Positions 37,718 through 49,124 of a stretch of DNA of 64,000 nt are shown piece after piece. The notes under the pieces are model-generated. The model was not told the DNA's origin. It saw only the letters and a program-made list of their open reading frames with translations, and did no database searches. The stretch comes from Halomonas smyrnensis AAD6 (GTDB lineage: Bacteria > Pseudomonadota > Gammaproteobacteria > Pseudomonadales > Halomonadaceae), in assembly GCF_000265245.1 (NCBI RefSeq), contig NZ_AJKS02000004.1, forward strand, positions 35,448-99,447. The letters are read 5' to 3'. Every line of letters begins with the position of its first letter. Positions within the stretch are counted from its first letter, which is position 1. The translations under genes and the position numbers were made by a program.

Positions 37718-38685
37718 GCGTCGTCCTCCGTCTCCAGCGCCTGCCGTTCCTCCCGGGCGCGCGACTGCCAGGGGCCGGGCAGTGCCGCGGCGCGGGACAG
37801 CGCCTCACGGGCGGTGTCGAGACGGTCCTGGTCGGCCGCGACGATGCCGAGGTTGAGCCAGGCCGGCGCGAGCTCGGGATCCGCGTTCACCGCGGCCTGG
37901 AAGGCGGCCATGGCAGCGTCGGCATCGCCGGTGGCGTGTCGTGCGTTGCCGAGGGCGAACTGTATCGTGGCGACGTCGGGATGGCGTTCGGCCAGGGCCT
38001 GCCAGGCGGGCAGGGCGGCCTCGCTACCCTGCACGGTCTCGAAGTCGGCGATGGCGCGGGTGGCGGATTCGGCATTCGCGTCGGCCGGCAGCTCGCCGGG
38101 AGGCAGGGCGACGAAGGCCCAGCGCTCGCTGCGCGCCCAGGTGGCGTCGAAGCGGGCGAAGCCGATGCGCCGCGACGGCGTCATGCCGGTGTGCAGCACC
38201 AGCTCCTCGGCCGGCAGGTCGTAGCCGATGGCCACGGCATAGTGCCACTGAGGGAAGGCCGGCAGCGACAGGTTCTGCATCACGACCACCGGGTGGTCGG
38301 CGGCGAGCTCGTCGAGCAGGGTCGCGAAGTCGCCCTCGAGGCGGAAGGGAATCCGCCCGTGGCGACGCACCGTGGCCAGCATCTCCGGCTGCACGCTGCC
38401 GTCGCGGCCGGGCAGGAAGACCTGGGGGATCAGCTCGTCCACGCTCACCTCGAGGCCGGCGGCCTCGAGGGCCATGGCCAGCGAGGCCGGGCCGCACTGG
38501 TAGTCGCGCTGGCCGTGGAAGGGGACCACCTCGTTGAGCGCCATCGACGGTAGCGCCTGGCGGGTGGCAGGGGAAAGCGACGGGGCGGTGGCGCAGCCCG
38601 TCAGCAGCAGAAGCGTCAGCACCAACGCAAGAACGCCCGCGGGGCGGGCGTTCTGGCGTCCGGCGGTAGAGAATAGGCCGGTCAT
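37714..38685 (-). CDS. PA2778-like lipoprotein cysteine peptidase (C39-like) with TPR
   Basis: This 323-residue lipoprotein has lipobox LTGC (LLLLTGCATAPS). A C39-like peptidase domain covers about residues 45-200. The probable nucleophile is in DYQCGPASLAMALEAAG, and the His is in FPQWHYAVAIGYD. The C-terminal third is tetratricopeptide-like (ATIQFALGNARHATGDADAAMAAFQAAV...APAWLNLGIVAADQDRLDTAREAL). C39 peptidases process bacteriocin leaders, but no leader peptide or exporter is nearby, so the substrate is unknown. It is co-transcribed with the PA2779-like gene, 13 bases upstream. Confidence 0.82.
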   Translation of the reverse strand: MTGLFSTAGRQNARPAGVLALVLTLLLLTGCATAPSLSPATRQALPSMALNEVVPFHGQRDYQCGPASLAMALEAAGLEVSVDELIPQVFLPGRDGSVQPEMLATVRRHGRIPFRLEGDFATLLDELAADHPVVVMQNLSLPAFPQWHYAVAIGYDLPAEELVLHTGMTPSRRIGFARFDATWARSERWAFVALPPGELPADANAESATRAIADFETVQGSEAALPAWQALAERHPDVATIQFALGNARHATGDADAAMAAFQAAVNADPELAPAWLNLGIVAADQDRLDTAREALSRAAALPGPWQSRAREERQALETEDDA

Positions 38686-38698
38686 GGGATCTCCCGGT

Positions 38699-39094
38699 TC
38701 AGCGGGTGAACGGGTAGACGTCGGTGAGGCCGAGGATGTCGGTCACCAGCAGGATGATGAAGACCGCGAACAGGGCGCCGACCACGCTGGCACCGGCGGG
38801 CATCTGGTCGAGGCGGTCGGCCATCTGGCGGGCCTCGGCGTCGGACAGGGCGGCCACGCGGTTCTCCACCTCGGCCGGGGAGACGCCCTGGAGCAGCAGC
38901 TGCTGCTGCACGTCCTCGCGGGCCAAAACGCGGCGGATCTTGTCGCGATCCTGCTGGCTGGACTGGGCGTCGAGCAGCGTGGTGGTGCCCACCAGTCCCT
39001 GATCGGCCGCCGGCACGGCGGCGATGGCCGGCAGGCTGCCGATGACCAGGGCGAGGATCAGGAGCGGGCTGAGGAGTCGGGTGAGTCGTTTCAT
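38699..39094 (-). CDS. PA2779 family small membrane protein
   Basis: This is a 131-residue exported or inner-membrane protein. It has a signal-like N-terminus (LLSPLLILALVIGSLPAIA), a polar helical middle (SSQQDRDKIRRVLAREDVQQQLLLQGVSPAEVENRVAAL), and a C-terminal hydrophobic helix (VVGALFAVFIILLVTDILG) ending DVYPFTR. This pattern matches the PA2779 family, of unknown function, which is regularly paired with PA2778-like peptidases. I chose ATG 39094 with AAGGAA upstream. Confidence 0.8.
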   Translation of the reverse strand: MKRLTRLLSPLLILALVIGSLPAIAAVPAADQGLVGTTTLLDAQSSQQDRDKIRRVLAREDVQQQLLLQGVSPAEVENRVAALSDAEARQMADRLDQMPAGASVVGALFAVFIILLVTDILGLTDVYPFTR

Positions 39095-39208
39095 GATGGC
39101 ATTCCTTGTGTCTCGGGGGAGGTCCGGCTCGGTGTCGCTCCACATGGGCGTCCTAGCGCCATGCCGGCGGCGATGCCACGACAGTATAGGGGATAAGTGG
39201 GGGCGGTT

Positions 39209-40342
39209 TCACGGTTGTGCGTTGATTTCCAAACGGTTGCGCCCGTTCTGCTTGGCACGGTATAGGCAGCGGTCGGCACGGGAGTAGAGCTGAGCCAGCG
39301 CTTCCCGGCCGGCGAGGGTCGTGGCCAGGCCGAGGCTGATGGTCAGCCGATGCTCGCGGGCCTCGCCGGACAGGGTCAGGTCGGACGTGGCCTCGCGCAG
39401 GCGTTCGCCCAGTCGCCGGCCGCCCTCTGTGCCGGTGTTCGGCATCAGCACGGCGAACTCCTCGCCGCCCAGTCGGGCCACCAGGTCCGACTCCCGCGCC
39501 ACGCGGGTGAGCTCGGCCGCCACGGCCTGCAGCACCGCGTCGCCGGCGGGATGGCCGTAGCGATCGTTGATCTGCTTGAAGTGGTCCAGGTCGATCAGCA
39601 GCAGGCTCAGTTCTCCGCCGTCTCGCTGGTTGAGCTCGAGATAGCGCTGCGCCACCTCCCACAGCTGACGTCGATTGGCCAGCTGGGTCAGCTCGTCGGT
39701 GACGCTCAGCTGGCGCAGCGACAGCCACTGGCGATGGATGCGAACGAGCGCCAGCATCAGCGCCGCGGCGACCAGCAGCACCAGGATTACCAGCAGGATC
39801 ACGGCCAGGCTCAGCCATGCCATCAGGCGCTGCTGGTCGGCGGCGGCCTGGTGGACCTCCTGCAGCAGGCGGCTGTAGGTCCAGGCGAGCGAGCCCTCCA
39901 GCTCGTGCCCGAGGCGGTTGAGCTGCCGGACGTCGTCACCGACGGAGGGGGGCAGGGTATCGAGGGTCGATGCCAGCCTGCGGTAGAGGCCTTCCGCCTG
40001 GGTCAGCTCGGCCAGCATCGGCGCGTAGTCGGCCGCGTTGATCTCGCTGCGCGCGAGCCCCTCGCGGATGGTGCGAATGCGCTCGGGGATACGTTCCACC
40101 AGGCTGGTGATGCGGTCCATATGCCAGGCGTGGTGGGCGTGATCGATCAGTCCGTCCAGCTCGAGGCGCAGCTCGGCGGTGTCTTCCTGGGCGCGCACGA
40201 TGTCGCCGGCCAGGGCCGAGTAGTCGGCGCCCAGATGGCGGCCCGCCTGGAGAGCGAAGGCGCCGGCCACGACGGCGCCGATCGCCCCCAGCAGGCAGAA
40301 GCCCGCGAGCAGGCGAAGGCGCAGGCCGGACGCCGGAATCAC
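39209..40342 (-). CDS. Membrane diguanylate cyclase (GGDEF)
   Basis: This is a 377-residue cyclic-di-GMP synthase. A first transmembrane helix (LLAGFCLLGAIGAVVAGAFAL) leads to a periplasmic helical sensor of about 140 residues. A second helix (WLSLAVILLVILVLLVAAALML) and a GGDEF domain (about 215-375) follow. The active site reads ARLGGEEFAV, and DHFKQINDRYGHPAGD is intact, so it should be active. No RxxD inhibitory site was seen before GGEEF. I chose GTG 40342 because it overlaps the upstream stop as GTGA; a GTG at 40375 is possible. The coupling suggests that the periplasmic neighbour feeds its sensor domain. Confidence 0.9.
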   Translation of the reverse strand: MIPASGLRLRLLAGFCLLGAIGAVVAGAFALQAGRHLGADYSALAGDIVRAQEDTAELRLELDGLIDHAHHAWHMDRITSLVERIPERIRTIREGLARSEINAADYAPMLAELTQAEGLYRRLASTLDTLPPSVGDDVRQLNRLGHELEGSLAWTYSRLLQEVHQAAADQQRLMAWLSLAVILLVILVLLVAAALMLALVRIHRQWLSLRQLSVTDELTQLANRRQLWEVAQRYLELNQRDGGELSLLLIDLDHFKQINDRYGHPAGDAVLQAVAAELTRVARESDLVARLGGEEFAVLMPNTGTEGGRRLGERLREATSDLTLSGEAREHRLTISLGLATTLAGREALAQLYSRADRCLYRAKQNGRNRLEINAQP

Positions 40343-40812
40343 CGCGCCTGGATCTCGTCGATGGACCAGATCCACTGGCTCATCGGCGCATCGCCCTTGA
40401 GCACCGCCTCGGCATCGGCCGGCACCACCAGCATCAGCGGGCCTAGGTTGTCGGGCGTCAGCGGCGTGCCGTCCAGCCGCGTGGCGAGCAGGAAGCGTTT
40501 CTCCTCGCGGTCGGCGGGCGTGAGGAAGCTGGTGTAGTCGTCCAGGGCGATGAAGCGCAGCCGGGAGGCCTCGTCGAGGTTCTGGTCAGCGAGGAAGTCA
40601 TTCAGCCAGACGCCGCTGAAGGTGCCTTCCGGGCCCTCGAAGTGGCGCATCGTGACCTCGCCGGTATCGCTCTGCTCGATGTCCTCGAGTGACAGATGGC
40701 GGGTTTCGCCGTGGGCGTGGACATCCAGAACGGGCTCGGCCGCCGTCGAGAGGGCGGGCCACAGGGCGGCGGCGAGCAGGGCAGAGAGGGTCAGGCGACG
40801 TGACAGCATCAT
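40339..40812 (-). CDS. Periplasmic molybdopterin-oxidoreductase-fold (SUOX-like) small protein
   Basis: This 157-residue exported protein has a signal peptide (LTLSALLAAALWPALSTAAEP). The remainder resembles a cut-down oxidoreductase molybdopterin-binding domain: LSLEDIEQ, MRHFEGPEGTFSGVWLNDFLAD, LRFIALDDYTSFLTPAD, then GPLMLVVP. The cofactor-binding cysteine of sulfite-oxidase-type enzymes is absent, as there is no Cys at all in the mature part. It is therefore probably a ligand-binding or sensory protein. ATG 40812 follows GAGG; a second ATG is adjacent. The GTGA overlap ties it to the diguanylate cyclase. Confidence 0.7.
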   Translation of the reverse strand: MMLSRRLTLSALLAAALWPALSTAAEPVLDVHAHGETRHLSLEDIEQSDTGEVTMRHFEGPEGTFSGVWLNDFLADQNLDEASRLRFIALDDYTSFLTPADREEKRFLLATRLDGTPLTPDNLGPLMLVVPADAEAVLKGDAPMSQWIWSIDEIQAR

Positions 40813-40891
40813 GGAATGCCTCAACAAGGAATTGCCGATGATGATACCCCGAAGCCTGGGGATTGTGGGCGTGTCGACTGTGCCGGGTCGA

Positions 40892-41950
40892 TCAACCGAC
40901 GCGGTAGGAGTGGGGCGACTCGGCCAGCAGGCCGCGGCCGCCGGCGAGCGTCAGGGCCAGGTCGTGCAGGCCCTCCCACAGCGGGATGGGGCTGGCGCCC
41001 TTGATCGCCAGGTCGAGCCGTTGGGCGAACAGCAGCAGCTTGTGCAGGCGCTTCATCGGCAGACGCTTGAGCGCCTGCTGGTAGGCCGGACGGCGCTTGT
41101 CGAAGATCGGCGGCTTCTGGGCCTTGCAGGCGTGCTCCAGGCTCTGGCCCTGATCGAGATGCTGATGCAGCGACAGCAGCAGCCGCAGCTCGCGGGTCAG
41201 CGCCCACAGCACGATGGGCGGCTCGACGCCCTCGCCGCGCAGGCCGGTCATGATGCGCGACACCCGAGCGCGTTCGCCCTTGAGGCAGGCATCCATCAGC
41301 GTGAACACATCGAAGCGCGCGCTGTCCTCCACGCCGCCGGCCACCTGCTGGGGAGCGATGCGGGCGCCGGGCGGCGAGAGCAGGGCAAGCTTCTGCAGCT
41401 CCTGGTCGGCGGCCAGCAGGTTGCCCTCGGTGCGCTCGCCGAGCAGGCGGGCGGCATCGAGGTCGAGGTTCAGGCCGTGGTGCGAGGCGCGATCGCGCAG
41501 CCAGAAGTGCAGCCGCGAGACGTCCACCGGCCACACCGGGACGAACAGTCCGGCCTTGTCGAGGGCCTTGAACCAGGCGCTCTTCTGCTCGCGGTAGTCG
41601 AGCTTGCCGGCGGCCACCAGCAGCACGTTGTCGCTGCCGGCCATGCCCTCGGCGTATTCGCGCAGCGCCTTGGCGCCTTCCTGGCCGGGCTTGCCGTTGC
41701 CCAGGCGCAGCTCGATCAGCTTGCGCGAGGCGAACAGCGACAGGCTGGCGGCGGCCTCGGTCAGCCGCCCCCAGGCGAAGTTGGCCTCGACATGGAGCAC
41801 CTCGCGCTCCTCGATGCCGGCCTGGCGGGCCGAGGCGCGTACGGCGTCACAGGCCTCGCGGTGCTGCAGCGGTTCGTCGCCGGCGACGATGATGACCGGC
41901 GGCAGCGACTTGGCCAGGGCGCCTTCGAGCTTGTCGGGAAAGACCTTCAC
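40892..41950 (-). CDS. holA: DNA polymerase III subunit delta
   Basis: HolA is the wrench subunit of the clamp loader that opens the beta clamp. The protein has 352 residues. Family landmarks are KVFPDKLEGAL at the start, VIIVAGDEPLQHREACDAVRA, RLTEAAASLSLFASRKLIELRL, then AARLLGERTEGNLLAADQELQKLALL. The C-terminal collar domain ends at SYRVG. It lies 7 bases after lptE in the leuS-lptE-holA order standard for this group. Confidence 0.94.
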   Translation of the reverse strand: MKVFPDKLEGALAKSLPPVIIVAGDEPLQHREACDAVRASARQAGIEEREVLHVEANFAWGRLTEAAASLSLFASRKLIELRLGNGKPGQEGAKALREYAEGMAGSDNVLLVAAGKLDYREQKSAWFKALDKAGLFVPVWPVDVSRLHFWLRDRASHHGLNLDLDAARLLGERTEGNLLAADQELQKLALLSPPGARIAPQQVAGGVEDSARFDVFTLMDACLKGERARVSRIMTGLRGEGVEPPIVLWALTRELRLLLSLHQHLDQGQSLEHACKAQKPPIFDKRRPAYQQALKRLPMKRLHKLLLFAQRLDLAIKGASPIPLWEGLHDLALTLAGGRGLLAESPHSYRVG

Positions 41951-41957
41951 GACGACC

Positions 41958-42449
41958 TCAGTTCGGCGACAGGGCGCGCAGGCGGTCCATCAGCCGGCGC
42001 ACGGCCTCGCGGCGCAGTCGCTCGGTGGCGTCGTCGCGCAGCTCGTCTGCGACCAGCAGGTTGTTGTCGCTGATCGAGTAGCGCTCGCTGACCTCCACCA
42101 CCTGCTGGTCGAGGCGATAGGCGCCGTCGCTTGCGCGCTGCACCGAGAAGGGCACGCTCAGGGTGAGCTCGCGCTCCTGGCTGCCGGTGTCGAGCACGCC
42201 GATCTGCTGCTCCTCGATGCGCTCGGCGCCGAGGTTGAGCACCATCGGCGCATCGTCGCGGACCGACACGCCGGCGGATTCGAGCCGCTGGCCGAGCCGT
42301 CGCGAGAAGTCGCCGGAGGCGCCGGCCACGGCCAGCGACTCCAGGCCCAGCGCCGGCTGGTCGAGACCGCGCAGCCGGAAGCCGCAGCCGCCGAGGGTGA
42401 GGCCGGCGGCGCCGGCCAGGGTGAAGCGCAGGAAGTCACGCCGTTGCAT
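41958..42449 (-). CDS. lptE: LPS-assembly lipoprotein LptE
   Basis: LptE plugs the LptD barrel in the outer membrane during lipopolysaccharide insertion. The protein has 163 residues, with lipobox LGGC (TLGGCGFRLRG, the typical GCGFxLRG start of mature LptE). The beta-rich domain contains the usual YRLDQQVVEVSERYSISDNNLLVADEL. The signal begins MQRRDFLRFTLAGAA, which looks partly Tat-like. It sits between leuS and holA. Confidence 0.92.
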   Translation of the reverse strand: MQRRDFLRFTLAGAAGLTLGGCGFRLRGLDQPALGLESLAVAGASGDFSRRLGQRLESAGVSVRDDAPMVLNLGAERIEEQQIGVLDTGSQERELTLSVPFSVQRASDGAYRLDQQVVEVSERYSISDNNLLVADELRDDATERLRREAVRRLMDRLRALSPN

Positions 42450-42478
42450 TATGGCTCTCTCCTTGGCCGGCGGTCGGC

Positions 42479-45115
<2,637 letters not shown>

Positions 45116-45299
45116 TCAGCGGGCCTTGTCCGGCGTCAGGGTCATCCCCATTCGTTGGGGGAAGCCATTGATTCACCGACGGCATATCGTCTAAATGGAA
45201 GAACCTCTGGGGCGCAAGGATACCCCAGCACGGCGGGCGCCGGCTATGGTGGCGGCGCCGTGACCCCGATGCGGACAGGACATGGACTGGAGAACTGCG

Positions 45300-45821
45300 A
45301 TGAGCGATCAACCGCAAAAGCCCCCTGAGGACCATCGCCTCAAGGATGCCTACGAACGCGTGCTGGAGCGTCTGCAGGAGGGCGCCGGCGAGCTGAACCG
45401 GGAGTCGCTGCAGAAGGAACTCGACGAGGCGATCGAGTTCGAGGCCGAGGTGGAGGAGTTCACCCGGTACGAGCTCTCGCTGCTGCGCGCCTGGGTCGAT
45501 CGTGACCTCAAGGAGATGCGCCGCTACCTGAACGCCGGTGGCCATAGCGTGGCCCACTGGCTCGGCGTCGACCTCTCGGTGCTGTCGCGTCGGGTGGTGG
45601 AATCGCTGCTGTCGATCGCCGACCGCAGCCAGGTCGAGCGCGAACGCCTGGAAGACGATCTCGAGGCCTCGCGGGCCGACTATACCGCCGGCGAGATGGC
45701 GGCGCCGGGTCGCATGGTCTGCGCCCACTGCGACGCGGTGGTCGAACTCAACGGGGTCGCCCGCCTCGAGCCCTGCCACCAGTGCGGTCACCGCTACTTC
45801 ATGCGCGCGCCGCTGGACTGA
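45300..45821 (+). CDS. Zinc-ribbon protein, DUF1451/YbeL family
   Basis: This 173-residue soluble protein has a long helical, acidic N-terminal part (HRLKDAYERVLERLQEGAGELNRE...). It ends in a zinc ribbon with two cysteine pairs: MVCAHCDAVVEL and LEPCHQCGHRYFMR. This is the YbeL/DUF1451 layout; function unknown. ATG 45300 follows GGAGA. The family is often near leuS, as here. A weak hairpin with arms GCCCCCC and GGGGGGC follows the stop. Confidence 0.85.
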   Translation: MSDQPQKPPEDHRLKDAYERVLERLQEGAGELNRESLQKELDEAIEFEAEVEEFTRYELSLLRAWVDRDLKEMRRYLNAGGHSVAHWLGVDLSVLSRRVVESLLSIADRSQVERERLEDDLEASRADYTAGEMAAPGRMVCAHCDAVVELNGVARLEPCHQCGHRYFMRAPLD

Positions 45822-45947
45822 TTTCCCCGCCCCCCTGAGGCCGACCCGGCGCTCGGGGGGCTTGTGTCAACGAGTCTTCCGATCGGGCTCGCGCACGAGG
45901 CGATGTGTAACGCCGCGTCACCGAGCGCAGGCACTCTCTGGCGCGCC

Positions 45948-47279
45948 TTACGCCAGCCAGGCGATCATGCCGACCATCAGCGTCGCCATGATCAGCGCAT
46001 AGCGCAGGTTCTCTCGCATCATCAGCCCGCCGCTGACGCCATAGCGCCCCTGCAGCGACAGATTGATCCCCGACAGCGGCCCGACGCTGGTGCCCACGGC
46101 CCAGGCCGCCAGGGCGACGAAGGCGAACAGCGTCTGCTCCGACGCTTCCAGGTCGAGCACCGAGGCCAGCACCGAGACGCCGATGATCGGGTGCAGCCCG
46201 GCCACGGCACTGACCACGATGGCGAGAAAGCTGCCGATCGCCTGGAGAGCGCCGAAGTGCTCGAACAGCGTCCAGCCGCCCTCGGTGGCGGCCTCGGCGA
46301 GCGTCGATAGCCCCTGGGTCAGAAGCCCCGCACACAGGAACAGCGAGATTTCGCCGCGCATGGCCGGCAGCCGGGTCAGGGTGTGCTGGTGCAGGCGGCC
46401 GGCGGTCCAGTGCAGACCGCGTGTCAGGTTGGCCGCCAGCGCCGCGCCGGGCATCAGGAAGGTGATGATGGCGACGATGGAAAGCGCCGGCGTCAGCTCG
46501 AAGTGAAAGACCATCACCAGCGCGGCCATCACCACCGGCAGCAGCAGGCTCCTCGGCGCCATCGAGAAGCCGGCGGTGTCGGTCAGGTCGAAGCGTCGCG
46601 GCAGCTCGATCAGCGTCACCAGTCCCGCGCACAGCGCCAGCGGCAGGCCGTGGGCCAGCACGGTGGCGTAGTCCATGCCCGGCGCCAGGGTGATGACGAT
46701 GCCCATGGAGGCGAAGAAGGGCGACCACAGCGCGGCGCTGGACAGCCCTCGGTTGAGGGCCAGCAGCTGGGGCGTGGTCAGCGGCGCGCGGCGTGCCAGG
46801 CGATCGCCGACCATGAACACCGTCGACAGATTGAGGATGGTGCCGAGCAGGTGTACCCCGAGCCAGGTGCCGGCGAGGCCGCGCCGCCCGGTGACCGGTG
46901 GCCCCGAGGGGCGCGACCGGCCGCGACGATTGCCGATCAGGCCGATGAAACTGACCCCCACCAGCATCGCCACCACCTGGGTATTGGCGTCGAGCATCGC
47001 CGGCCAGTCCACCCGGGCGCCATAGACGAACGCCGCGATCAGCAGCAGGCCGACGCCCAGGCCCGCCAGCAGCCCGGCCTGACGGCGGTTGCGGCGTGGC
47101 AGGTCGGGCCACAGCAGCGCGGTGCCCAGCCACAGGGCCGGCCCGGTCAGCGCCTCGGCATCGGGCAGCCAGGCCAGCCCCGCGATGCGCGACAGCAGCC
47201 CGACGAGGATCGACAAGCCGGCGAGGGCATGGCGGAGGCCGACGCCGGAGGCGGTCGCTTCGACGGTCTGGGCGGGCAT
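45948..47279 (-). CDS. Polytopic membrane protein, possibly an ion transporter
   Basis: I do not recognise this 443-residue protein with certainty. It has about eleven to twelve hydrophobic helices. The two halves resemble the ion-transporter superfamily: NLSTVFMVGDRLARR and LNRGLSSAALWSPFFASMGIVITLAPGMD in the first, AGLHPIIGVSVLASVL and WAVGTSVGPLSGINLSLQGRYG in the second. The repeated re-entrant-like Ser/Gly-rich segments would suit a substrate or sodium pathway. I chose ATG 47279 with AGGA nine bases upstream. It ends the minus-strand run, 83 bases after the GlxA-type regulator, and might be the uptake system for the catabolic cluster, but there is no direct proof. Confidence 0.55.
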   Translation of the reverse strand: MPAQTVEATASGVGLRHALAGLSILVGLLSRIAGLAWLPDAEALTGPALWLGTALLWPDLPRRNRRQAGLLAGLGVGLLLIAAFVYGARVDWPAMLDANTQVVAMLVGVSFIGLIGNRRGRSRPSGPPVTGRRGLAGTWLGVHLLGTILNLSTVFMVGDRLARRAPLTTPQLLALNRGLSSAALWSPFFASMGIVITLAPGMDYATVLAHGLPLALCAGLVTLIELPRRFDLTDTAGFSMAPRSLLLPVVMAALVMVFHFELTPALSIVAIITFLMPGAALAANLTRGLHWTAGRLHQHTLTRLPAMRGEISLFLCAGLLTQGLSTLAEAATEGGWTLFEHFGALQAIGSFLAIVVSAVAGLHPIIGVSVLASVLDLEASEQTLFAFVALAAWAVGTSVGPLSGINLSLQGRYGVSGGLMMRENLRYALIMATLMVGMIAWLA

Positions 47280-47362
47280 GGCGATCATTCCTGGCTGGTG
47301 GCGCACGAGACACGCCAAAAAATAGCATCCTAAGCAATGTGCCCGCCGGCCTCAAGGCGACG

Positions 47363-48367
47363 TCATTCCTGGCGCGGCAGATAGCGCAGGGGCAGCACCG
47401 GGGCATCGCGGGACTGAAGACGGTCCTGGCTGGGGGCGCAGCCGAAGAAGCGCCGATAGGCGCGGGAGAAGTGTTCCAGGGAGCCGAAGCCGGCACTGGC
47501 TGCGATCTCGGCCACGCCGAGATCGGTCTGCTGCAGCAGGCGATGGGCACGATTGATGCGCAGCCAGAGATAGTAGCGCTTCGGCGTGACGCCCAGTTCG
47601 GCCTTGAAGCGTCGCTCCAGCTGGCGGATCGAGAGTCCCACTTCCTCGGCCAGCTCGGTGCTGGACAGCGGCGTTTCGATGGCCCGACGCATCAACCGGA
47701 TCACGCGACGCATCTGGGGCGAGGTCTGGACCCGGTGCTCAGGGGCGGCGCTGAGCTGGACGGCATCCCCCGCGCGCTGGCGGCGTTCCAGCAGGTGGTT
47801 GCGCAGTTCATTCATCAACGGCCCCTCCACCCGGCAGGCCAGCCAGGCCAGCATCATGTCGAGCACCGCGGTGCCGCCGGCACAGGTCAGACGGTCGCCG
47901 TCCAGGGTGTAGAGCTCGTCCACGGCCTGCACGCGGGGGTAGAGCTCGCCAAAGCCCTCCAGGTTGTCCCAGTGCACCGCCGCCCGCCGCTCGTCGAGCA
48001 GGCCCGCCGCCGCCAGCACCTCGCTGCCCATCTCGATGCCGCCGAGGGCGACGCCGGCGGCGGCACAGTGGCGCAACCACATGGCGAGCGATCGGTCGCC
48101 GGTCAGGGCCTTGGTCTCGAAGCTGGCCAGGACCAGCACACCGTCCAGCTCGGTGGGGGCGGGCCAGTCCACCTCCACGCCCAGGGGAACCCCGTTGGAG
48201 GCCGGCACCGTCGGCTCGCCGCCCAGCAGCCGCCACTCGAAGCGCGTCTCCTGGGCCAGCCAGTTGACGATGAACAGAGGATCCAGCAGCGCCCCCAGCC
48301 CGGCGAAGGAAAACTGCGGCAGCAGCAGGATGCCGAGTCGGTACGGGGCGGCGGGGGTGTCGGGCAT
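47363..48367 (-). CDS. GlxA-family AraC regulator (DJ-1/PfpI-like plus HTH)
   Basis: This 334-residue regulator has an N-terminal glutamine-amidotransferase-like domain (about 8-190; ILLLPQFSFAGLGALLDPL, GGIEMGSEVLAAAGLLDE) and a C-terminal AraC double helix-turn-helix (LSSTELAEEVGLSIRQLERRFKAELG, GVAEIAASAGFGSLEHFSRAYRRFFG). This is the architecture of GbdR and CdhR, which sense glycine betaine or carnitine. It is the last gene of the catabolic cluster, 9 bases after the aldolase gene, so it probably controls that cluster. It lacks the usual catalytic cysteine at the elbow, where GIEMGSE is found, as in other regulators of the group. Confidence 0.85.
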   Translation of the reverse strand: MPDTPAAPYRLGILLLPQFSFAGLGALLDPLFIVNWLAQETRFEWRLLGGEPTVPASNGVPLGVEVDWPAPTELDGVLVLASFETKALTGDRSLAMWLRHCAAAGVALGGIEMGSEVLAAAGLLDERRAAVHWDNLEGFGELYPRVQAVDELYTLDGDRLTCAGGTAVLDMMLAWLACRVEGPLMNELRNHLLERRQRAGDAVQLSAAPEHRVQTSPQMRRVIRLMRRAIETPLSSTELAEEVGLSIRQLERRFKAELGVTPKRYYLWLRINRAHRLLQQTDLGVAEIAASAGFGSLEHFSRAYRRFFGCAPSQDRLQSRDAPVLPLRYLPRQE

Positions 48368-48376
48368 GGCGGGGTC

Positions 48377-49111
48377 TCAGCTCCGGTAGTCGTCGCCCTC
48401 CTTGTCGAGCAGGCGCATCAGCGCCGCGAAGTGGGCCTGGGGGGCGCCCGCCCGGACGTAGTCGTCCCACTGGGCCGCGGTCTTGCGGGCCACCTCGGGC
48501 GCGACCGGCGCCAGCGGCAGGCCGCTGGCGCGGGCCACCAGGTAGGAGCGGCAGGCGCGCTCGAAATAATAAAGGTTATCGAAGGCCTCGGCGACATCGG
48601 TGCCGGTGGCGAGCACGCCGTGATTGCCCAACAGCAGGATCGGCGCCTTGCCGGCCAGCCGACCCAGGCGTTCGGCCTCGTCGCCCAGGCCCATGCCATC
48701 GAACTCGCGGTCCACCGCCACGCGCTCGAAGAAGCGCATGGCGTTCTGCTCCACCGGCGGCAGCGTGGGCTCGGCCAGGCAGGAAAGGGCCGTGGCGTAG
48801 AGCGAGTGGGTATGCAGGATGCAGCCCACGTCACGGCCCTGGCGGTGCATGGCGCCGTGGATGGCCCAGGCGGTGGGGTCGAGGCCCGAGGGGCGGGTGT
48901 CGCCACTGGCCTCGACCTCCATCAGGTCGCTGGCGCGCAGCTCGGCGAAATGGCGGCCGGCCGGGTTGATCAGGAAGCGCTCGCCGCCCGCGGAGGTGGC
49001 CAGGCTGCAGTGGTTGGCGGTGGCCTCATGCAGGTCCAGCCGGGCCAGCCAGCGAAAGGCGCAGGCCAGCTGTTCCCTGGGGGTAGCCGGGATCTTGGGG
49101 ATCTCGCTCAT
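48377..49111 (-). CDS. Class II aldolase/adducin family protein
   Basis: This 244-residue protein has the class II aldolase metal site: CILHTHSLYATAL supplies the HxH pair and LLGNHGVLATGTDVAEAFDNLYYFERAC the third His. The early Asn-rich NHCSLA segment is also conserved. Family members include zinc-dependent aldolases, epimerases and dehydratases. Its place in the cluster suggests it cleaves or rearranges a hydroxy-acid intermediate, but the reaction cannot be told from sequence. It is 13 bases after the aldehyde dehydrogenase gene. Confidence 0.85.
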   Translation of the reverse strand: MSEIPKIPATPREQLACAFRWLARLDLHEATANHCSLATSAGGERFLINPAGRHFAELRASDLMEVEASGDTRPSGLDPTAWAIHGAMHRQGRDVGCILHTHSLYATALSCLAEPTLPPVEQNAMRFFERVAVDREFDGMGLGDEAERLGRLAGKAPILLLGNHGVLATGTDVAEAFDNLYYFERACRSYLVARASGLPLAPVAPEVARKTAAQWDDYVRAGAPQAHFAALMRLLDKEGDDYRS

Positions 49112-49124
49112 GGGGTCTCCTCGC

